From Sphingobacteriales bacterium (GTDB lineage: Bacteria > Bacteroidota > Bacteroidia > UKL13-3), in NCBI GenBank assembly GCA_021299635.1, contig JAJTFA010000001.1, forward strand, positions 409,842-473,841: a stretch of DNA of 64,000 nucleotides. Direction: 5' to 3'. Positions 35,321-47,831 of this stretch are shown here, piece by piece. The position numbers were made by a program, and so were the translations under genes. The notes beneath the pieces were generated by a model. The model did not search any database, was not told the DNA's origin, and saw nothing but the letters and a program-made list of their open reading frames with translations. The first letter of the stretch is position 1; each line of letters opens with the position of its first letter.

Positions 35321-35360
35321 ATTTGACCCCGGCCAATGCCGTGGGTCAAATTTCTATTTT
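35321..35360 (+). terminator. Hairpin (likely attenuator) between rplL and rpoB
   Basis: ATTTGACCC (35321-35329) pairs with GGGTCAAAT (35343-35351), with inner CGGC/GCCG also paired around loop CAAT, followed by TTTCTATTTT. The equivalent place in E. coli holds an attenuator that lowers rpoBC expression relative to ribosomal genes. The T-run is short, so partial read-through fits. Confidence 0.7.
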
Positions 35361-35404
35361 ATAGGATTGATATATATTTTAGTCAGTTTTAAACCAATAA
35401 TCCC

Positions 35405-38400
35405 TTGGCTAATAAACAAGTAAATGCAGGTGAAAGAATTAATTTCACCTCAGTAAAAAAAGTAATCGATTATCCCGATTTTCTAGATGTACAATTAGAG
35501 TCTTTTCGTGAGTTCTTTCAGCTGGATACCACTTCTGAGAGTCGTGCAAATGAAGGTCTCTTCAAAGTATTTCAGGAGAATTTTCCGATATCCGATACAC
35601 GTAATATTTTCGTACTCGAGTTTCTCGATTATTTTGTTGATCCTCCACGCTACTCTATTGATGAGTGTATTGAGAGGGGGTTAACTTATAGTGTGCCGCT
35701 TAAGGCAAAATTACGCTTATCGTGCAACGACCCGGAGCATGAGGATTTTCAAACAATTGTTCAGGATGTGTACCTTGGTACTATTCCATACATGACCCCT
35801 AGCGGAACTTTCGTTATTAACGGAGCTGAGCGTGTTATTGTATCTCAATTGCATCGTTCACCAGGTGTGTTCTTTGGGCAGTCATACCACACCAACGGCA
35901 CCAAATTATATTCAGCCCGTGTAATTCCTTTCAAGGGTTCATGGATTGAGTTTGCAACCGATGTGAACAATGTGATGTATGCATACATCGACCGTAAGAA
36001 AAAGTTCCCTGTAACCACCTTGCTCCGCGCAATAGGATATGAAACAGATAAGGATATCTTGAACCTGTTTGACCTTGCTGAAGAGGTAAAGGTGAGTAAG
36101 TCTGGTTTGAAAAAAGTACTCGGCCGCAAACTTGCTGCTCGTGTGCTCAAAACTTGGGTTGAAGATTTTGTGGATGAAGATACAGGTGAGGTGGTATCTA
36201 TTGAGCGCAATGAGGTAATCATAGAGCGCGATACCATTCTGGAAGATGACCATATTGATTTAATTGTTGATGCAGATGTTAAAACCATACTGCTGCACAA
36301 AAATGAGTCTAGCCACAATGACTTCGCTATCATTCTAAACACACTTCAAAAAGATACAGCAAACAGCGGTAAAGAAGCACATGAGCATATTTATCGCCAG
36401 TTGCGTAATGCAGATCCACCGGATGAAGAAACGGCACGTGGTGTAATTGATAAATTATTTTTCTCCGATAAGCGTTATGATTTAGGAGAAGTAGGTCGTT
36501 ATAGAATCAATCGTAAATTGGAACGTACGACTTCAAGTGAAGTGCGTGTGTTAACCAAAGATGATATTGTAGCCATTATCAAATATCTTATTGAGTTATC
36601 AAATTCTCGTGCAGATGTTGATGATATTGACCATTTGTCTAACAGACGTGTACGTACAGTTGGTGAACAATTGTATTCTCAGTTTGGTGTAGGTTTGGCT
36701 CGTATGGCTCGTACCATCCGTGAGCGCATGAATATCCGCGACAACGAGGTGTTCACACCAACCGACCTTATCAATGCCAAAACATTATCATCAGTAATCA
36801 ATTCGTTTTTTGGAACTAACCAGTTATCTCAGTTTATGGATCAGACTAATCCATTGGCTGAAATAACACATAAGCGCAGAATGAGTGCCCTTGGTCCGGG
36901 TGGTTTAAGTCGTGATCGTGCCGGATTTGAGGTACGTGACGTGCATTATACCCACTATGGTCGTTTGTGTACCATCGAAACACCTGAAGGACCGAACATC
37001 GGTTTAATTTCTTCGTTGTGTGTTCATGCTAAAATTAATGGCATGGGCTTTATTGAAACACCATACCTTAAAGTTACCAAAGGAAAGGTAATGGTTAATG
37101 ATCCTGTAACTTATTTAAGTGCGGAAGATGAAGATGGAAAAACCATAGCTCAGTCTGATGCCGCTTATGATGATAAAGGTAACTTTAAGGAAGATCGTAT
37201 AAAGGCACGTTATGAAGGAGACTTCCCGATGCTAGAACCGGAGAAACTTGATTTCATGGATATTGCTCCAAATCAGATTGTATCCATCGCAGCGTCTATG
37301 ATTCCATTCCTTGAGCACAACGATGCAAACCGTGCGCTGATGGGTTCTAATATGCAACGCCAGGCAGTGCCGTTGTTGCGTCCGCAGGCTCCAATTGTAG
37401 GAACAGGACTTGAAGGCCGTGTGGCTAGAGATTCTCGTACACTAATTGTGGCTGAACGTAAAGGGGTGGTTGAATACGTAGATGCCAACGAAATCAGGGT
37501 ACGCTATGAGCAATCAGAAACCGACAAACTTGTAAACTTTGGCAATGATTCCAAATCGTATAACCTCATAAAATTCCGTAGAACCAATCAAAATACCTGT
37601 ATAAACCTTAAACCAATTGTTCGCAAAGGTGATAGGGTTGAAAAAGGTCAGGTTTTATGCGAAGGTTATGCTACCGAAGGAGGAGAACTTGCATTGGGAC
37701 GTAACCTTAAAGTTGCTTTCATGCCTTGGCAAGGATTTAACTTTGAGGATGCGATTGTTATTTCTGAGCGTGTGGTTAAGGAAGATATTTTTACTTCTAT
37801 CCATGTTACAGAATTTGAACTTGAAGTTCGCGACACCAAGCGTGGTGAGGAAGAACTAACAAATGATATTCCAAACGTAAGCGAGGAAGCAACCAAAAAT
37901 CTGGATGAGAATGGTTTAATTCGTGTAGGTTGTGAGGTTAGCGAAGGAGATATTCTGATTGGAAAAATCACACCCAAAGGAGAAACTGAACCTTCACCTG
38001 AAGAGAAATTACTTCGCGCCATTTTTGGCGATAAAGCTGGTGATGTTAAAGATGCCTCATTGAAGGCACCACCATCATCAACAGGGGTGGTAATTGATAA
38101 GAAGTTATTCTCCAGAGCAAAGAAAGAAAAGCTTACCAAGCAAGAAGAGAAAGCACGTGTTTCCAAGTTGCAGGATGAGCATGAAAAACAGGTTAAAGAA
38201 ATTAAATCTACGCTGGTAGAAAAACTTTTCTCTGTTCTTTCAGGTAAAACCTCTCAGGGCGTATTCAATGTATACAATGAGGAGCTGATTCCGAAAGGAA
38301 CCAAGTTTACCATGAAGAATCTTAACGACATTGATTTTACCCATATTAATGCCAACAATTGGACAACCGATGCAGATAAAAATGAATTGGTGCGGCTTAT

Positions 38401-39220
38401 TTTAGCTAACTATAAAAACAGACTTAACCAGGAAATAGCTGACTTTAAACGCAAGGAGTTCGCTGTTTTGGTTGGAGACGAGTTGCCAACAGGTATTCTT
38501 AAAATGGCTAAGGTTTATGTAGCTAATAAACGCAAGTTAAAAGTTGGTGATAAAATGGCCGGACGCCATGGAAACAAAGGTATTGTAGCACGCATTGTTC
38601 GTGATGAAGACCTACCGTTTATGGAAGACGGAACTCCTGTAGATATAGTTTTGAATCCATTAGGTGTACCATCGCGTATGAATTTGGGTCAGATTTATGA
38701 AACAGTTTTGGGCTGGGCCGGCAAGGAATTGGGCGTAAAATTTGCTACACCCATTTTTGATGGTGCTTCCGATGATCAGGTTCTTGAATTCTGTCACAAG
38801 GCTGGTATTCCAGAATATGGCAAAACTTATTTGCATGATGGATTATCAGGTGAGCGTTTCCATCAGCCAGTAACAGTTGGTATAATTTACATGCTTAAAC
38901 TGGGCCACATGGTTGATGATAAAATGCACGCACGCTCTATAGGGCCATACTCCCTTATCACACAGCAGCCGTTGGGTGGTAAAGCGCAGTTTGGTGGCCA
39001 GCGTTTTGGTGAAATGGAGGTATGGGCACTCGAGGCATTTGGCGCAGCCAATATTCTTCAGGAGATACTTACCGTTAAATCAGACGACATCATCGGTCGT
39101 GCAAAAACTTATGAAGCTATTGTAAAAGGTGATAACCTGCCACAGCCTGGCATACCTGAATCATTCAATGTATTGGTTCATGAAATGAGAGGTTTAGGTT
39201 TAGATATCACGTTGGAGTAA
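35405..39220 (+). CDS. rpoB: DNA-directed RNA polymerase beta subunit
   Basis: 1271 residues of the catalytic core beta subunit. The start is TTG at 35405: a stop codon at 35390 is in frame, no ATG/GTG lies between, and the first internal Met is near residue 129, deep in conserved sequence. The TTG gives (M)ANKQ...ERINF, the normal start for the phylum. The rifampicin region is wild type in appearance ([35 protein letters not shown]), and the C-terminus carries [27 protein letters not shown] and the DITLE end. It precedes rpoC by 50 bp. Confidence 0.99.
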   Translation: MANKQVNAGERINFTSVKKVIDYPDFLDVQLESFREFFQLDTTSESRANEGLFKVFQENFPISDTRNIFVLEFLDYFVDPPRYSIDECIERGLTYSVPLKAKLRLSCNDPEHEDFQTIVQDVYLGTIPYMTPSGTFVINGAERVIVSQLHRSPGVFFGQSYHTNGTKLYSARVIPFKGSWIEFATDVNNVMYAYIDRKKKFPVTTLLRAIGYETDKDILNLFDLAEEVKVSKSGLKKVLGRKLAARVLKTWVEDFVDEDTGEVVSIERNEVIIERDTILEDDHIDLIVDADVKTILLHKNESSHNDFAIILNTLQKDTANSGKEAHEHIYRQLRNADPPDEETARGVIDKLFFSDKRYDLGEVGRYRINRKLERTTSSEVRVLTKDDIVAIIKYLIELSNSRADVDDIDHLSNRRVRTVGEQLYSQFGVGLARMARTIRERMNIRDNEVFTPTDLINAKTLSSVINSFFGTNQLSQFMDQTNPLAEITHKRRMSALGPGGLSRDRAGFEVRDVHYTHYGRLCTIETPEGPNIGLISSLCVHAKINGMGFIETPYLKVTKGKVMVNDPVTYLSAEDEDGKTIAQSDAAYDDKGNFKEDRIKARYEGDFPMLEPEKLDFMDIAPNQIVSIAASMIPFLEHNDANRALMGSNMQRQAVPLLRPQAPIVGTGLEGRVARDSRTLIVAERKGVVEYVDANEIRVRYEQSETDKLVNFGNDSKSYNLIKFRRTNQNTCINLKPIVRKGDRVEKGQVLCEGYATEGGELALGRNLKVAFMPWQGFNFEDAIVISERVVKEDIFTSIHVTEFELEVRDTKRGEEELTNDIPNVSEEATKNLDENGLIRVGCEVSEGDILIGKITPKGETEPSPEEKLLRAIFGDKAGDVKDASLKAPPSSTGVVIDKKLFSRAKKEKLTKQEEKARVSKLQDEHEKQVKEIKSTLVEKLFSVLSGKTSQGVFNVYNEELIPKGTKFTMKNLNDIDFTHINANNWTTDADKNELVRLILANYKNRLNQEIADFKRKEFAVLVGDELPTGILKMAKVYVANKRKLKVGDKMAGRHGNKGIVARIVRDEDLPFMEDGTPVDIVLNPLGVPSRMNLGQIYETVLGWAGKELGVKFATPIFDGASDDQVLEFCHKAGIPEYGKTYLHDGLSGERFHQPVTVGIIYMLKLGHMVDDKMHARSIGPYSLITQQPLGGKAQFGGQRFGEMEVWALEAFGAANILQEILTVKSDDIIGRAKTYEAIVKGDNLPQPGIPESFNVLVHEMRGLGLDITLE

Positions 39221-39270
39221 TACTTCAACAGTTAAGGCAACACATTCAATAAAAGTTAAGAACATATTAT

Positions 39271-42200
39271 ATGTCTAGAAAAGATCAAAAGATCAAAAGT
39301 AATTTCACCAAAATCAGAATAGGCCTGGCATCGCCTGAATCTATTTTACAAAAATCACATGGTGAAGTGACCAAACCTGAAACAATCAACTACCGTTCAT
39401 TCAAACCTGAAATGGGCGGCTTGTTTTGCGAAAGAATATTTGGTCCTATAAAAGATTACGAATGCCATTGCGGTAAGTATAAACGTATTCGCTACAAGGG
39501 CATCGTTTGTGATCGTTGCGGTGTTGAGGTTACAGAAAAGAAAGTAAGACGTGAGCGTATTGGTCACATTAACCTGGTTGTACCTGTAGCACACATATGG
39601 TATTTCCGCTCATTACCAAATAAAATTGGTTACCTGTTGGGTATTCCTACAAAGAAACTCGATATGGTGGTTTATTATGAGCGTTACGTAGTATGCCAGC
39701 CGGGTATTAAAAATGCTGATGGCGTGCAGATGTATGATTTATTAACGGAAGAAGAGTATCTGGATATTCTGGATTCACTTCCTAAAGAAAACCAACATCT
39801 GGATGATGAAGATCCTAATAAGTTCATCGCTAAAATGGGCGGTGATGCATTGTGGTTCTTATTATCGCGCATAAACCTTGATACCTTGTCTTATGATTTA
39901 AGACATAAGGCTCAGAATGAAACATCGCAACAACGTAAACAGGAAGCATTAAAACGCCTGAAAGTAATTGAAGGATTCCGTGCTTCACAACAGCATGGTG
40001 AAAATCGTCCTGAGTGGATGGTTGTAAAAATACTTCCGGTTATTCCTCCTGAGTTACGTCCGCTTGTGCCTTTGGAAGGTGGTCGTTTTGCAACGTCAGA
40101 TTTGAATGATTTGTACCGCAGGGTAATCATCCGTAACAATCGTTTAAAACGTTTGATGGAAATCAAGGCTCCTGAAGTAATATTACGTAATGAAAAACGT
40201 ATGTTACAGGAAGCTGTCGATTCATTATTTGATAATACCAGACGTGTAAGTGCTGTGAAAACAGAAGGCAATCGCCCTCTTAAATCTTTAAGTGATATGC
40301 TTAAAGGAAAGCAGGGTCGTTTCCGTCAAAACTTACTTGGTAAGCGTGTTGATTATTCGGGTCGTTCTGTAATTGTGGTAGGTCCAAATCTTAAACTACA
40401 TGAGTGCGGAATACCTAAAAACATGGCGGCTGAGTTATTTAAACCGTTTATTATACGTAAATTATTAGAGCGTGGTATTGTAAAAACAGTGAAATCTGCC
40501 AAGAAACTGGTAGATCGAAAAGAGGCTGTAATCTGGGATATACTTGAAAATATATTAAAAGGCCATCCGGTGTTGCTCAACCGTGCTCCTACACTTCACA
40601 GGTTGGGTATTCAATCTTTTCAGCCTAAGCTTGTAGAAGGTAAAGCCATTCAGTTACACCCACTGGTTTGTACAGGTTTTAATGCCGACTTTGACGGTGA
40701 CCAGATGGCTGTTCATGTACCGCTTGGCAACGCTGCAATTCTTGAAGCGCAAGTATTAATGCTTGCATCACACAATATCTTGAACCCTGCTAATGGTGCA
40801 CCTATTGCAGTGCCATCGCAAGACATGGTGTTGGGTCTTTACTACATTACCAAAGGTCGTAAATCGGTTAAGGAGCATGTAGTAAAAGGAGAAGGTTTAA
40901 CTTTCTATTCTCCTGAAGAAGCCATTATAGCTTTCAATGAAAGAAAAGTTGATTTGCATGCTTTGGTTAAATGCCGCGTAATGGTGAAAGAAGATGGTAA
41001 TTTGGTTTCTAAACTCATAGATACAACCCTCGGACGTGTTATCTTTAATCAGGTAGTTCCTGCTGATTTTGGCTATATCAATGAAACTTTAACCAAGAAA
41101 AATCTTCGCGATATTATTGGTAACGTAATTCGTATAAGTGGCATGGATCGTGCTGCAAGGTTCCTAGATGATATCAAAGATTTAGGTTATCACTATGCAT
41201 TCAGAGGAGGCCTTTCATTCAACCTGTCATATGTTATGATTCCTGCCGAAAAAGAGAAATTTGTGAAGCAGGCAATGGCAGAGGTTGAAGAAATATGGAG
41301 CAATTACAACAATGGTTTCATTACAAACAATGAGCGTTACAACCAGGTTATCGATATCTGGACTCGTATTAACTCTCGTTTGGCTGATACCTTATTAAAA
41401 CAACTAAAAGACGACCAGCAAGGGTTTAATCCAATCTATATGATGCTTGACTCAGGAGCTCGTGGTTCCAAGGAGCAAATTCGTCAGTTGGGTGGTATGA
41501 GGGGATTGATGGCAAAACCACAGAAAAATCTTTCTGGTGGAACAGGTGAGATTATTGAAAACCCAATTCTTTCAAACTTTAAAGAGGGTCTTTCGGTTAT
41601 TGAATACTTCATTTCAACTCACGGTGCGCGTAAAGGTCTTGCTGATACAGCTTTGAAAACTGCGGATGCCGGCTACTTAACTCGTAGGTTGCATGATGTA
41701 GCACAGGACGTAGTGGTAAATGAAGAAGATTGCGGAACGCTGCGTGGTATTATGATGTCTGCACTTAAAGACAATGAGGAGGTGGTTGAAACATTGTACG
41801 AGCGTATTCTGGGTCGCACCAGTTTGCATGATGTATATGATCCGCTTTCTGGCCAACTTATCTGCCACTCAGGTGACGAAATCACTGAAGAAATAGCTGG
41901 TAAAATTGAGGTTTCACCAATTGAGCAAATAGAAATACGTTCTGCGCTTACCTGCGAAACCCAATTGGGTATTTGTGGTAAATGTTACGGAAGAAACCTT
42001 GCTTCAGGAAGAATGGCTCAACGTGGAGATGCAGCAGGTGTAATAGCAGCTCAATCTATCGGTGAGCCTGGAACACAGTTAACACTTCGTACATTCCACG
42101 TGGGTGGTACTGCATCCAATATCGCTTCTGAGTCGCAAATGAATGCAAAATTCGGAGGTATACTGGAGTTTGAAGAAATCAGAACAACCGTCTTGAATAC

Positions 42201-43557
42201 GGATGATGGTAAAGCTGAAGTGGTATTGGGTCGTCAGGGTGAAATCCGTATTTTGGATGAGAACACCCGTCAGCCAATTATTACTGTTAATATACCTTAT
42301 GGTGCGCATTTATTTGTTCAAAACGGACAGAAAATTGCCAAAGGCGAGCGTATCTGTACATGGGATCCATACAATGCGGTAATCATTTCTGAATTTGCTG
42401 GTAAGATTGCATTCGAGAATATTATTGAGAACGTTACTTACAAAGAAGAATCGGATGAGCAAACAGGACACAAGGAAAAAGTAATCATTGAGTCGAAAGA
42501 CAAAACCAAGATCCCTTCCATTGTGATTATGGATGGCAAGCGCAAACCAATTAAAGAATACAATATGCCTGTAGGTGCCCACATTATTGTAGAAGAAGGG
42601 CATTCAATTAAAGCGGGCGAAATTTTGGTTAAAATACCTCGCGTGGTTGGTAAAACCCGTGATATTACCGGTGGTTTACCTCGTGTAACTGAGTTATTTG
42701 AGGCACGTAATCCATCAAACCCTGCAGTTGTTACTGAAATTGACGGTGTGGTGAGCTTTGGTGGCATTAAGCGTGGTAACCGTGAGGTAATCATTACTTC
42801 TAGAGATGGTGAGCAAAAGAAATATCTTGTTTCTTTATCAAAACACATCCTTGTTCAGGAAAATGATTTCGTAAAAGCCGGTTCTCCATTATCTGATGGT
42901 TCTATCAGTCCGCAAGATATCCTGCGTATTGAAGGTCCTTCAGCTGTTCAGCGTTATATATTGAATGGTATCCAGGAAGTATATCGCTTACAGGGTGTAA
43001 AAATCAATGACAAACACATAGAAATTATTGTTCGTCAAATGATGCAAAAACTGGAAGTTGAAGATCCGGGAGATACCTTGTTCTTAGAAGGGGAGAATGT
43101 TGACAGATGGTCGTTCAAGAGAACAAATGATTGGATTTATGACAAGAAAGTTGTTACCGATTCAGGAGATTCAGCTTCTTTAAAAGCCGGTCAGATTGTG
43201 CATGTGCGCAGATTACGTGATGAGAACTCCATGCTGAAACGTCAGGACAAAAAACTCGTGCAGGTGCGCGATGCTGTTCCTGCTACAGCAAGTCAGGTTA
43301 TTCAGGGTATTACGCGTGCATCATTAGGTACACATAGCTTCCTGAGTGCGGCATCGTTCCAAGAAACAACTAAGGTGCTTAATGAGGCTGCTATATCTGG
43401 TAAAGTAGATCAGATGTTGGGTATTAAAGAAAATGTGATTGTTGGGCATCAAATACCTGCCGGTACCGGTATGCGTGATTATGAAAAACTGATTGTTGGA
43501 TCACGTGAAGAGTATGAGGCTTTGATGGCATCAAAAGCTGAAACAGCAAAAGCATAA
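39271..43557 (+). CDS. rpoC: DNA-directed RNA polymerase beta' subunit
   Basis: 1428 residues. Key blocks: the zinc-binding [20 protein letters not shown] near residues 68-88, the clamp, the catalytic [15 protein letters not shown] with three Mg-binding Asp (near residue 470), the bridge and trigger helices ([35 protein letters not shown]), and a second zinc site in [17 protein letters not shown]. Length fits the Bacteroidota form, with the insert region in the jaw. It is the last gene of the block and is followed by a strong terminator. Confidence 0.99.
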   Translation: MSRKDQKIKSNFTKIRIGLASPESILQKSHGEVTKPETINYRSFKPEMGGLFCERIFGPIKDYECHCGKYKRIRYKGIVCDRCGVEVTEKKVRRERIGHINLVVPVAHIWYFRSLPNKIGYLLGIPTKKLDMVVYYERYVVCQPGIKNADGVQMYDLLTEEEYLDILDSLPKENQHLDDEDPNKFIAKMGGDALWFLLSRINLDTLSYDLRHKAQNETSQQRKQEALKRLKVIEGFRASQQHGENRPEWMVVKILPVIPPELRPLVPLEGGRFATSDLNDLYRRVIIRNNRLKRLMEIKAPEVILRNEKRMLQEAVDSLFDNTRRVSAVKTEGNRPLKSLSDMLKGKQGRFRQNLLGKRVDYSGRSVIVVGPNLKLHECGIPKNMAAELFKPFIIRKLLERGIVKTVKSAKKLVDRKEAVIWDILENILKGHPVLLNRAPTLHRLGIQSFQPKLVEGKAIQLHPLVCTGFNADFDGDQMAVHVPLGNAAILEAQVLMLASHNILNPANGAPIAVPSQDMVLGLYYITKGRKSVKEHVVKGEGLTFYSPEEAIIAFNERKVDLHALVKCRVMVKEDGNLVSKLIDTTLGRVIFNQVVPADFGYINETLTKKNLRDIIGNVIRISGMDRAARFLDDIKDLGYHYAFRGGLSFNLSYVMIPAEKEKFVKQAMAEVEEIWSNYNNGFITNNERYNQVIDIWTRINSRLADTLLKQLKDDQQGFNPIYMMLDSGARGSKEQIRQLGGMRGLMAKPQKNLSGGTGEIIENPILSNFKEGLSVIEYFISTHGARKGLADTALKTADAGYLTRRLHDVAQDVVVNEEDCGTLRGIMMSALKDNEEVVETLYERILGRTSLHDVYDPLSGQLICHSGDEITEEIAGKIEVSPIEQIEIRSALTCETQLGICGKCYGRNLASGRMAQRGDAAGVIAAQSIGEPGTQLTLRTFHVGGTASNIASESQMNAKFGGILEFEEIRTTVLNTDDGKAEVVLGRQGEIRILDENTRQPIITVNIPYGAHLFVQNGQKIAKGERICTWDPYNAVIISEFAGKIAFENIIENVTYKEESDEQTGHKEKVIIESKDKTKIPSIVIMDGKRKPIKEYNMPVGAHIIVEEGHSIKAGEILVKIPRVVGKTRDITGGLPRVTELFEARNPSNPAVVTEIDGVVSFGGIKRGNREVIITSRDGEQKKYLVSLSKHILVQENDFVKAGSPLSDGSISPQDILRIEGPSAVQRYILNGIQEVYRLQGVKINDKHIEIIVRQMMQKLEVEDPGDTLFLEGENVDRWSFKRTNDWIYDKKVVTDSGDSASLKAGQIVHVRRLRDENSMLKRQDKKLVQVRDAVPATASQVIQGITRASLGTHSFLSAASFQETTKVLNEAAISGKVDQMLGIKENVIVGHQIPAGTGMRDYEKLIVGSREEYEALMASKAETAKA

Positions 43558-43582
43558 ATATTCTACCAAACAAAAAGATGAG

Positions 43583-43610
43583 AGCTGCCTCGAAAGAGGC
43601 GGCTTTTTTT
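43583..43610 (+). terminator. Rho-independent terminator after rpoC
   Basis: AGCTGCCTC / GAGGCGGCT stem (9 bp, one G-T) with loop GAAA and a T-run of seven. It lies about 25 bp after the rpoC stop, and between rpoC and a convergent lipoprotein gene. Confidence 0.93.
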
Positions 43611-43615
43611 ATGCG

Positions 43616-44134
43616 TTATTGGTTTTGCTTAATTATAGCATTAACCAAACCAATACTTCTTCCCAGATCTCTAATTTCATCATCCATAAAATATAAATCT
43701 GCTTTTTCAACCCATCTTATATTTTGTTTCTCACCTTCCTTTAGCATAATGGTAAATAGCAGTTGCTTTATTTGTTCCCGATTATAGCTATAGTAACTTA
43801 TTTGATCACTGCTAGCCTTTACGGTTTGCCCGGTGCCACTTCCTATGAGTGTATCTGCAGAAATGATAACATGTAATACAAAGTCAGTGGAGTCTTTACC
43901 AGATATTACATAATTGTTTTTTTTCATTCGTTTCTCGCATGCCTGCTGCATATAGGCATCAAAATCTACTTTTAATAAATGCTGCGCATGGTTTTCAATA
44001 TATACTCTGCAGCTACCTTTATCCGGCTTTTGCCAGAAATCAAATTTCATTCGGTACCAGTAACGTTGCTGGCAAGCGCTGAAAATAAATATAATTATGA
44101 GTAAAGAGGAAAAACTTGTCTTAATTTTTTTCAT
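43616..44134 (-). CDS. Hypothetical lipoprotein
   Basis: 172 residues with a lipoprotein signal peptide: MKKIKTSFSSLLIIIFIFSAC, Cys21 as the lipobox cysteine (FSAC). The mature part has a central stretch with DFVLHVIISADTL and a C-terminal half rich in charged residues (EKADLYFMDDEIRDLG), with no domain I can name. The overall shape recalls DUF4136-like lipoproteins, but that is a guess. It converges with rpoC and shares the terminator region. Confidence 0.75.
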   Translation of the reverse strand: MKKIKTSFSSLLIIIFIFSACQQRYWYRMKFDFWQKPDKGSCRVYIENHAQHLLKVDFDAYMQQACEKRMKKNNYVISGKDSTDFVLHVIISADTLIGSGTGQTVKASSDQISYYSYNREQIKQLLFTIMLKEGEKQNIRWVEKADLYFMDDEIRDLGRSIGLVNAIIKQNQ

Positions 44135-44173
44135 TGTTTATGAGTAGTCAAATTTATGTATAGAAGTATTGGA

Positions 44174-44207
44174 TTGCCAATAAATACAAAACCATTTACT
44201 ACTTTTG
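44174..44207 (+). promoter_or_regulatory. Possible promoter for the DUF3467 gene
   Basis: TACTTTTG (44200-44207) matches TAnnTTTG exactly; a TTG (44174-44176) is 23 bp upstream, the long end of the usual spacing. It lies 19 bp before the ATG. Confidence 0.45.
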
Positions 44208-44226
44208 ATTTTGAAAGAAAAAAAAT

Positions 44227-44538
44227 ATGGAAAACCAGAATCCAAATCAGATTAATATTGAGTTAAGTGAAGAAACCGCTGAAGGTGTATACTCAAATCT
44301 TGCCATTATTACCCATTCTAATGCAGAGTTTGTTATAGACTTTGTAAGGATTATGCCGGGTGTGCCTAAGGCAAAGGTTAAATCACGTATTATCTTAACC
44401 CCTGAGCACGCCAAACGCTTATTGATGGCATTAGGAGACAATATCAATAAGTACGAGGAAATACATGGTGAGATAAATATAGGAGATGGTTTCCCACCCA
44501 TTCCTATGAATTTTGGCGGACCTACCGCTCAGGCCTAA
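44227..44538 (+). CDS. DUF3467 family protein
   Basis: 103 residues matching the small, widespread DUF3467 family: INIELSEETAEGVYSNLAII, HSNAEFVIDFVRIMPGVPKA, KSRIILTPEHAKRLLMALGDN, then NINKYEEIHGEI and a Pro-rich end. The function of the family is not known to me. It has no signal peptide, so it is cytoplasmic. It has its own likely promoter and is not tightly linked to carA, which starts 113 bp later. Confidence 0.9.
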   Translation: MENQNPNQINIELSEETAEGVYSNLAIITHSNAEFVIDFVRIMPGVPKAKVKSRIILTPEHAKRLLMALGDNINKYEEIHGEINIGDGFPPIPMNFGGPTAQA

Positions 44539-44626
44539 ATCTGGCGATAAGGCTAGCATTTTTTAAGCCTTAGCGGGTTACAATTGCCTGTTTATAACTT
44601 GGATGTATCAAAAAGCTGGGAAAGTT

Positions 44627-44634
44627 TATCTTTG
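44627..44634 (+). promoter_or_regulatory. Probable -7 box for carA
   Basis: TATCTTTG fits TAnnTTTG. It lies 17 bp before the TTG start of carA, so the leader would be only about 12 nt. The nearest TTG upstream (44599) is 25 bp away, too far for a normal -33 box, so only the -7 box is claimed. Confidence 0.45.
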
Positions 44635-44651
44635 CCAAAATCTAACCTACC

Positions 44652-45752
44652 TTGGACAAGCAAATTAAATTCCCTGCCACGCTGGTTCTTGCAGACGGCA
44701 CCGTATTTACCGGAACATCTATTGGAAAAATTGGTACCACCACCGGTGAAATATGTTTCAACACCGGAATGACAGGATACCAGGAAGTATTTACAGACCC
44801 TTCTTATTTTGGTCAAATTCTGGTTCAAACCAATGTACACATTGGTAACTATGGTATTCATACCCAAGAAGTAGAGTCTGACTCCATAAAAATTGCGGGC
44901 TTGGTGTGCAAGCAGTTTAATGTACCTTTCTCTCGTAAAATGGCAGGAATGACGGTAGAGGATTATTTTGCAACACAAAATATTGTAGGTATTTCTGATA
45001 TTGATACCAGGCAAATTGTGAGGCATGTGCGCAGCAAAGGTGCAATGAATGCTATTATCTCCTCTGAAAATAAAAGTGTGGAAGAATTAAAAGCAGAATT
45101 GGCTAAGGTTCCTTCAATGGCCGGCCTTGAGCTTTCTTCACACGTGTCTACCGCACAAACTTATTTTATGGGCAACGATGGAGCAGCCAAGCGCGTAGCA
45201 GTGCTTGATTTAGGAGTAAAGAAAAATATTCTACGCAGCCTTGTCGAAAGAGATTGTTACTTGGGTGTTTTTAATGGAAAAACATCACTTGCAGAAATGA
45301 TGAAATTTAAACCGGATGGATTCATGATTTCCAATGGTCCCGGTGATCCGGCAGCAATGGATTATGCAGTAAATACGGTTAAGGAAATTTTAGCTGGTAA
45401 AATACCTTTGTTTGGTATTTGCTTGGGGCATCAGGTTTTGGCTGAAGCGAATGGAATTTCTACATTCAAAATGCATAATGGACACAGGGGATTGAATCAT
45501 CCTGTTAAGAATATAATAACAGGGCACTGCGAAATTACCTCGCAAAATCATGGTTTCTCTGTTAATGCAAATGATGTAAAAAACAATAAAGATATTGAGG
45601 TAACACATATCAATCTAAACGACCAAACCATTGAAGGTATCCGATTGAAGAATAATAAAGCCTTCTCTGTACAATACCATCCGGAAGCAGCTCCGGGCCC
45701 GCATGACAGCCGTTATCTCTTTGATGATTTTGTAAAACTGATGAATGCCTGA
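44652..45752 (+). CDS. carA: Carbamoyl-phosphate synthase, small (glutamine amidotransferase) subunit
   Basis: 366 residues. It hydrolyses glutamine and passes ammonia to CarB for carbamoyl phosphate, used in pyrimidine and arginine synthesis. The N-terminal CarA domain (LVLADGTVFTGTSIG, GEICFNTGMTGYQEV) is followed by a class I GATase: nucleophile Cys in GICLGHQVLAEA (near residue 260), His and Glu in SVQYHPEAAPGP. The start must be the TTG at 44652: a stop lies at 44643 in frame and the first internal Met is about residue 40. carB is not in this window. The next gene overlaps its end by 8 bp. Confidence 0.97.
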   Translation: MDKQIKFPATLVLADGTVFTGTSIGKIGTTTGEICFNTGMTGYQEVFTDPSYFGQILVQTNVHIGNYGIHTQEVESDSIKIAGLVCKQFNVPFSRKMAGMTVEDYFATQNIVGISDIDTRQIVRHVRSKGAMNAIISSENKSVEELKAELAKVPSMAGLELSSHVSTAQTYFMGNDGAAKRVAVLDLGVKKNILRSLVERDCYLGVFNGKTSLAEMMKFKPDGFMISNGPGDPAAMDYAVNTVKEILAGKIPLFGICLGHQVLAEANGISTFKMHNGHRGLNHPVKNIITGHCEITSQNHGFSVNANDVKNNKDIEVTHINLNDQTIEGIRLKNNKAFSVQYHPEAAPGPHDSRYLFDDFVKLMNA

Positions 45753-46476
45753 TTTCATGGCTTCAACCAATAGCATCTATCATAATTATTTTACCAATCG
45801 AGGGGTTGATTCATCCACTTATCAGTCATATAAAATTCCAACGTATCTTCAACAAATTCTTCCTCTAAACAAAGAAGCAAGTATTTTAGATATTGGGTGC
45901 GGATTTGGACAAATGCTCTTTGCTTTAAAAAAACAAGGCTACACAAGCCTTAACGGGCTGGAGTTATTGCCGGAAGCTGCAGCCTATTGCAAGGAGCAGT
46001 TAAATCTATCGGTGGAGCAAGGCAGAGATATAGAATTATATGCATCCAGGCACCACGATAGGTTTGATTTGATAATAATGAGTCATGTATTGGAGCACTT
46101 AACAAAAGAGTCTATCATAGATGTGCTTAAGTCAATTTCTCAAATGTTGCGCACAGATGGTGTGCTGGTTCTGATGGTACCTAATGGACAAAGCCCTAAT
46201 CACAGTTACTGGATGTGGGAAGATTTTACACATCATACCTTATTTACTGCAGGCAGTTTGTTGTATGTATTAAAGTCGGCAGGATTTTCTAAAGTAGAAT
46301 TTTTAGACCCCAATGATTTGCTTGATAAGCCGCCTTTAAAGCGTTTGTTTAAGCAATTTTTTCAATACCTTTACCGCCTTAATCAACGGTTCTGGAACAG
46401 CGTAAACAGTAGCGGATATCATTATGCGAGTCCTGTTATTTATACGTGGGAACTTAAAATCAAGGCAACCAAATAA
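45745..46476 (+). CDS. Class I SAM-dependent methyltransferase
   Basis: 243 residues with the SAM-binding motif ILDIGCGFGQMLFALKKQGY (near residue 48), NGLELLPEAA, LIIMSHVLEHL and a C-terminal part with VLVLMVPNGQSP and YWMWEDFTHHTLFT. It is the methyltransf_23/ubiE-like type seen in surface-glycan and O-antigen clusters, and the substrate is unknown. The ATG at 45745 overlaps the carA stop by 8 bp; a second ATG at 45757 is also possible. It precedes eno by 12 bp, so it may be part of a carA-methyltransferase-eno unit. Confidence 0.88.
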   Translation: MPDFMASTNSIYHNYFTNRGVDSSTYQSYKIPTYLQQILPLNKEASILDIGCGFGQMLFALKKQGYTSLNGLELLPEAAAYCKEQLNLSVEQGRDIELYASRHHDRFDLIIMSHVLEHLTKESIIDVLKSISQMLRTDGVLVLMVPNGQSPNHSYWMWEDFTHHTLFTAGSLLYVLKSAGFSKVEFLDPNDLLDKPPLKRLFKQFFQYLYRLNQRFWNSVNSSGYHYASPVIYTWELKIKATK

Positions 46477-47775
<1,299 letters not shown>

Positions 47776-47778
47776 TAT

Positions 47779-47811
47779 CAAGGAAGCCACCTTCCCGGGT
47801 GGGCTTTCCTT
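47779..47811 (+). terminator. Imperfect hairpin after eno, weak terminator
   Basis: AAGGAAGCCACC can pair with GGTGGGCTTTCCTT with two bulged bases. No long T-run follows, so termination strength is uncertain. It lies between the convergent eno and fabD genes. Confidence 0.4.
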
Positions 47812-47831
47812 AGGAAGAGAAATTAGCTTCT

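Noticed and set aside
36721-36960. Rifampicin-resistance change in rpoB
   Set aside because: The conserved positions ([19 protein letters not shown]) are as in sensitive bacteria.
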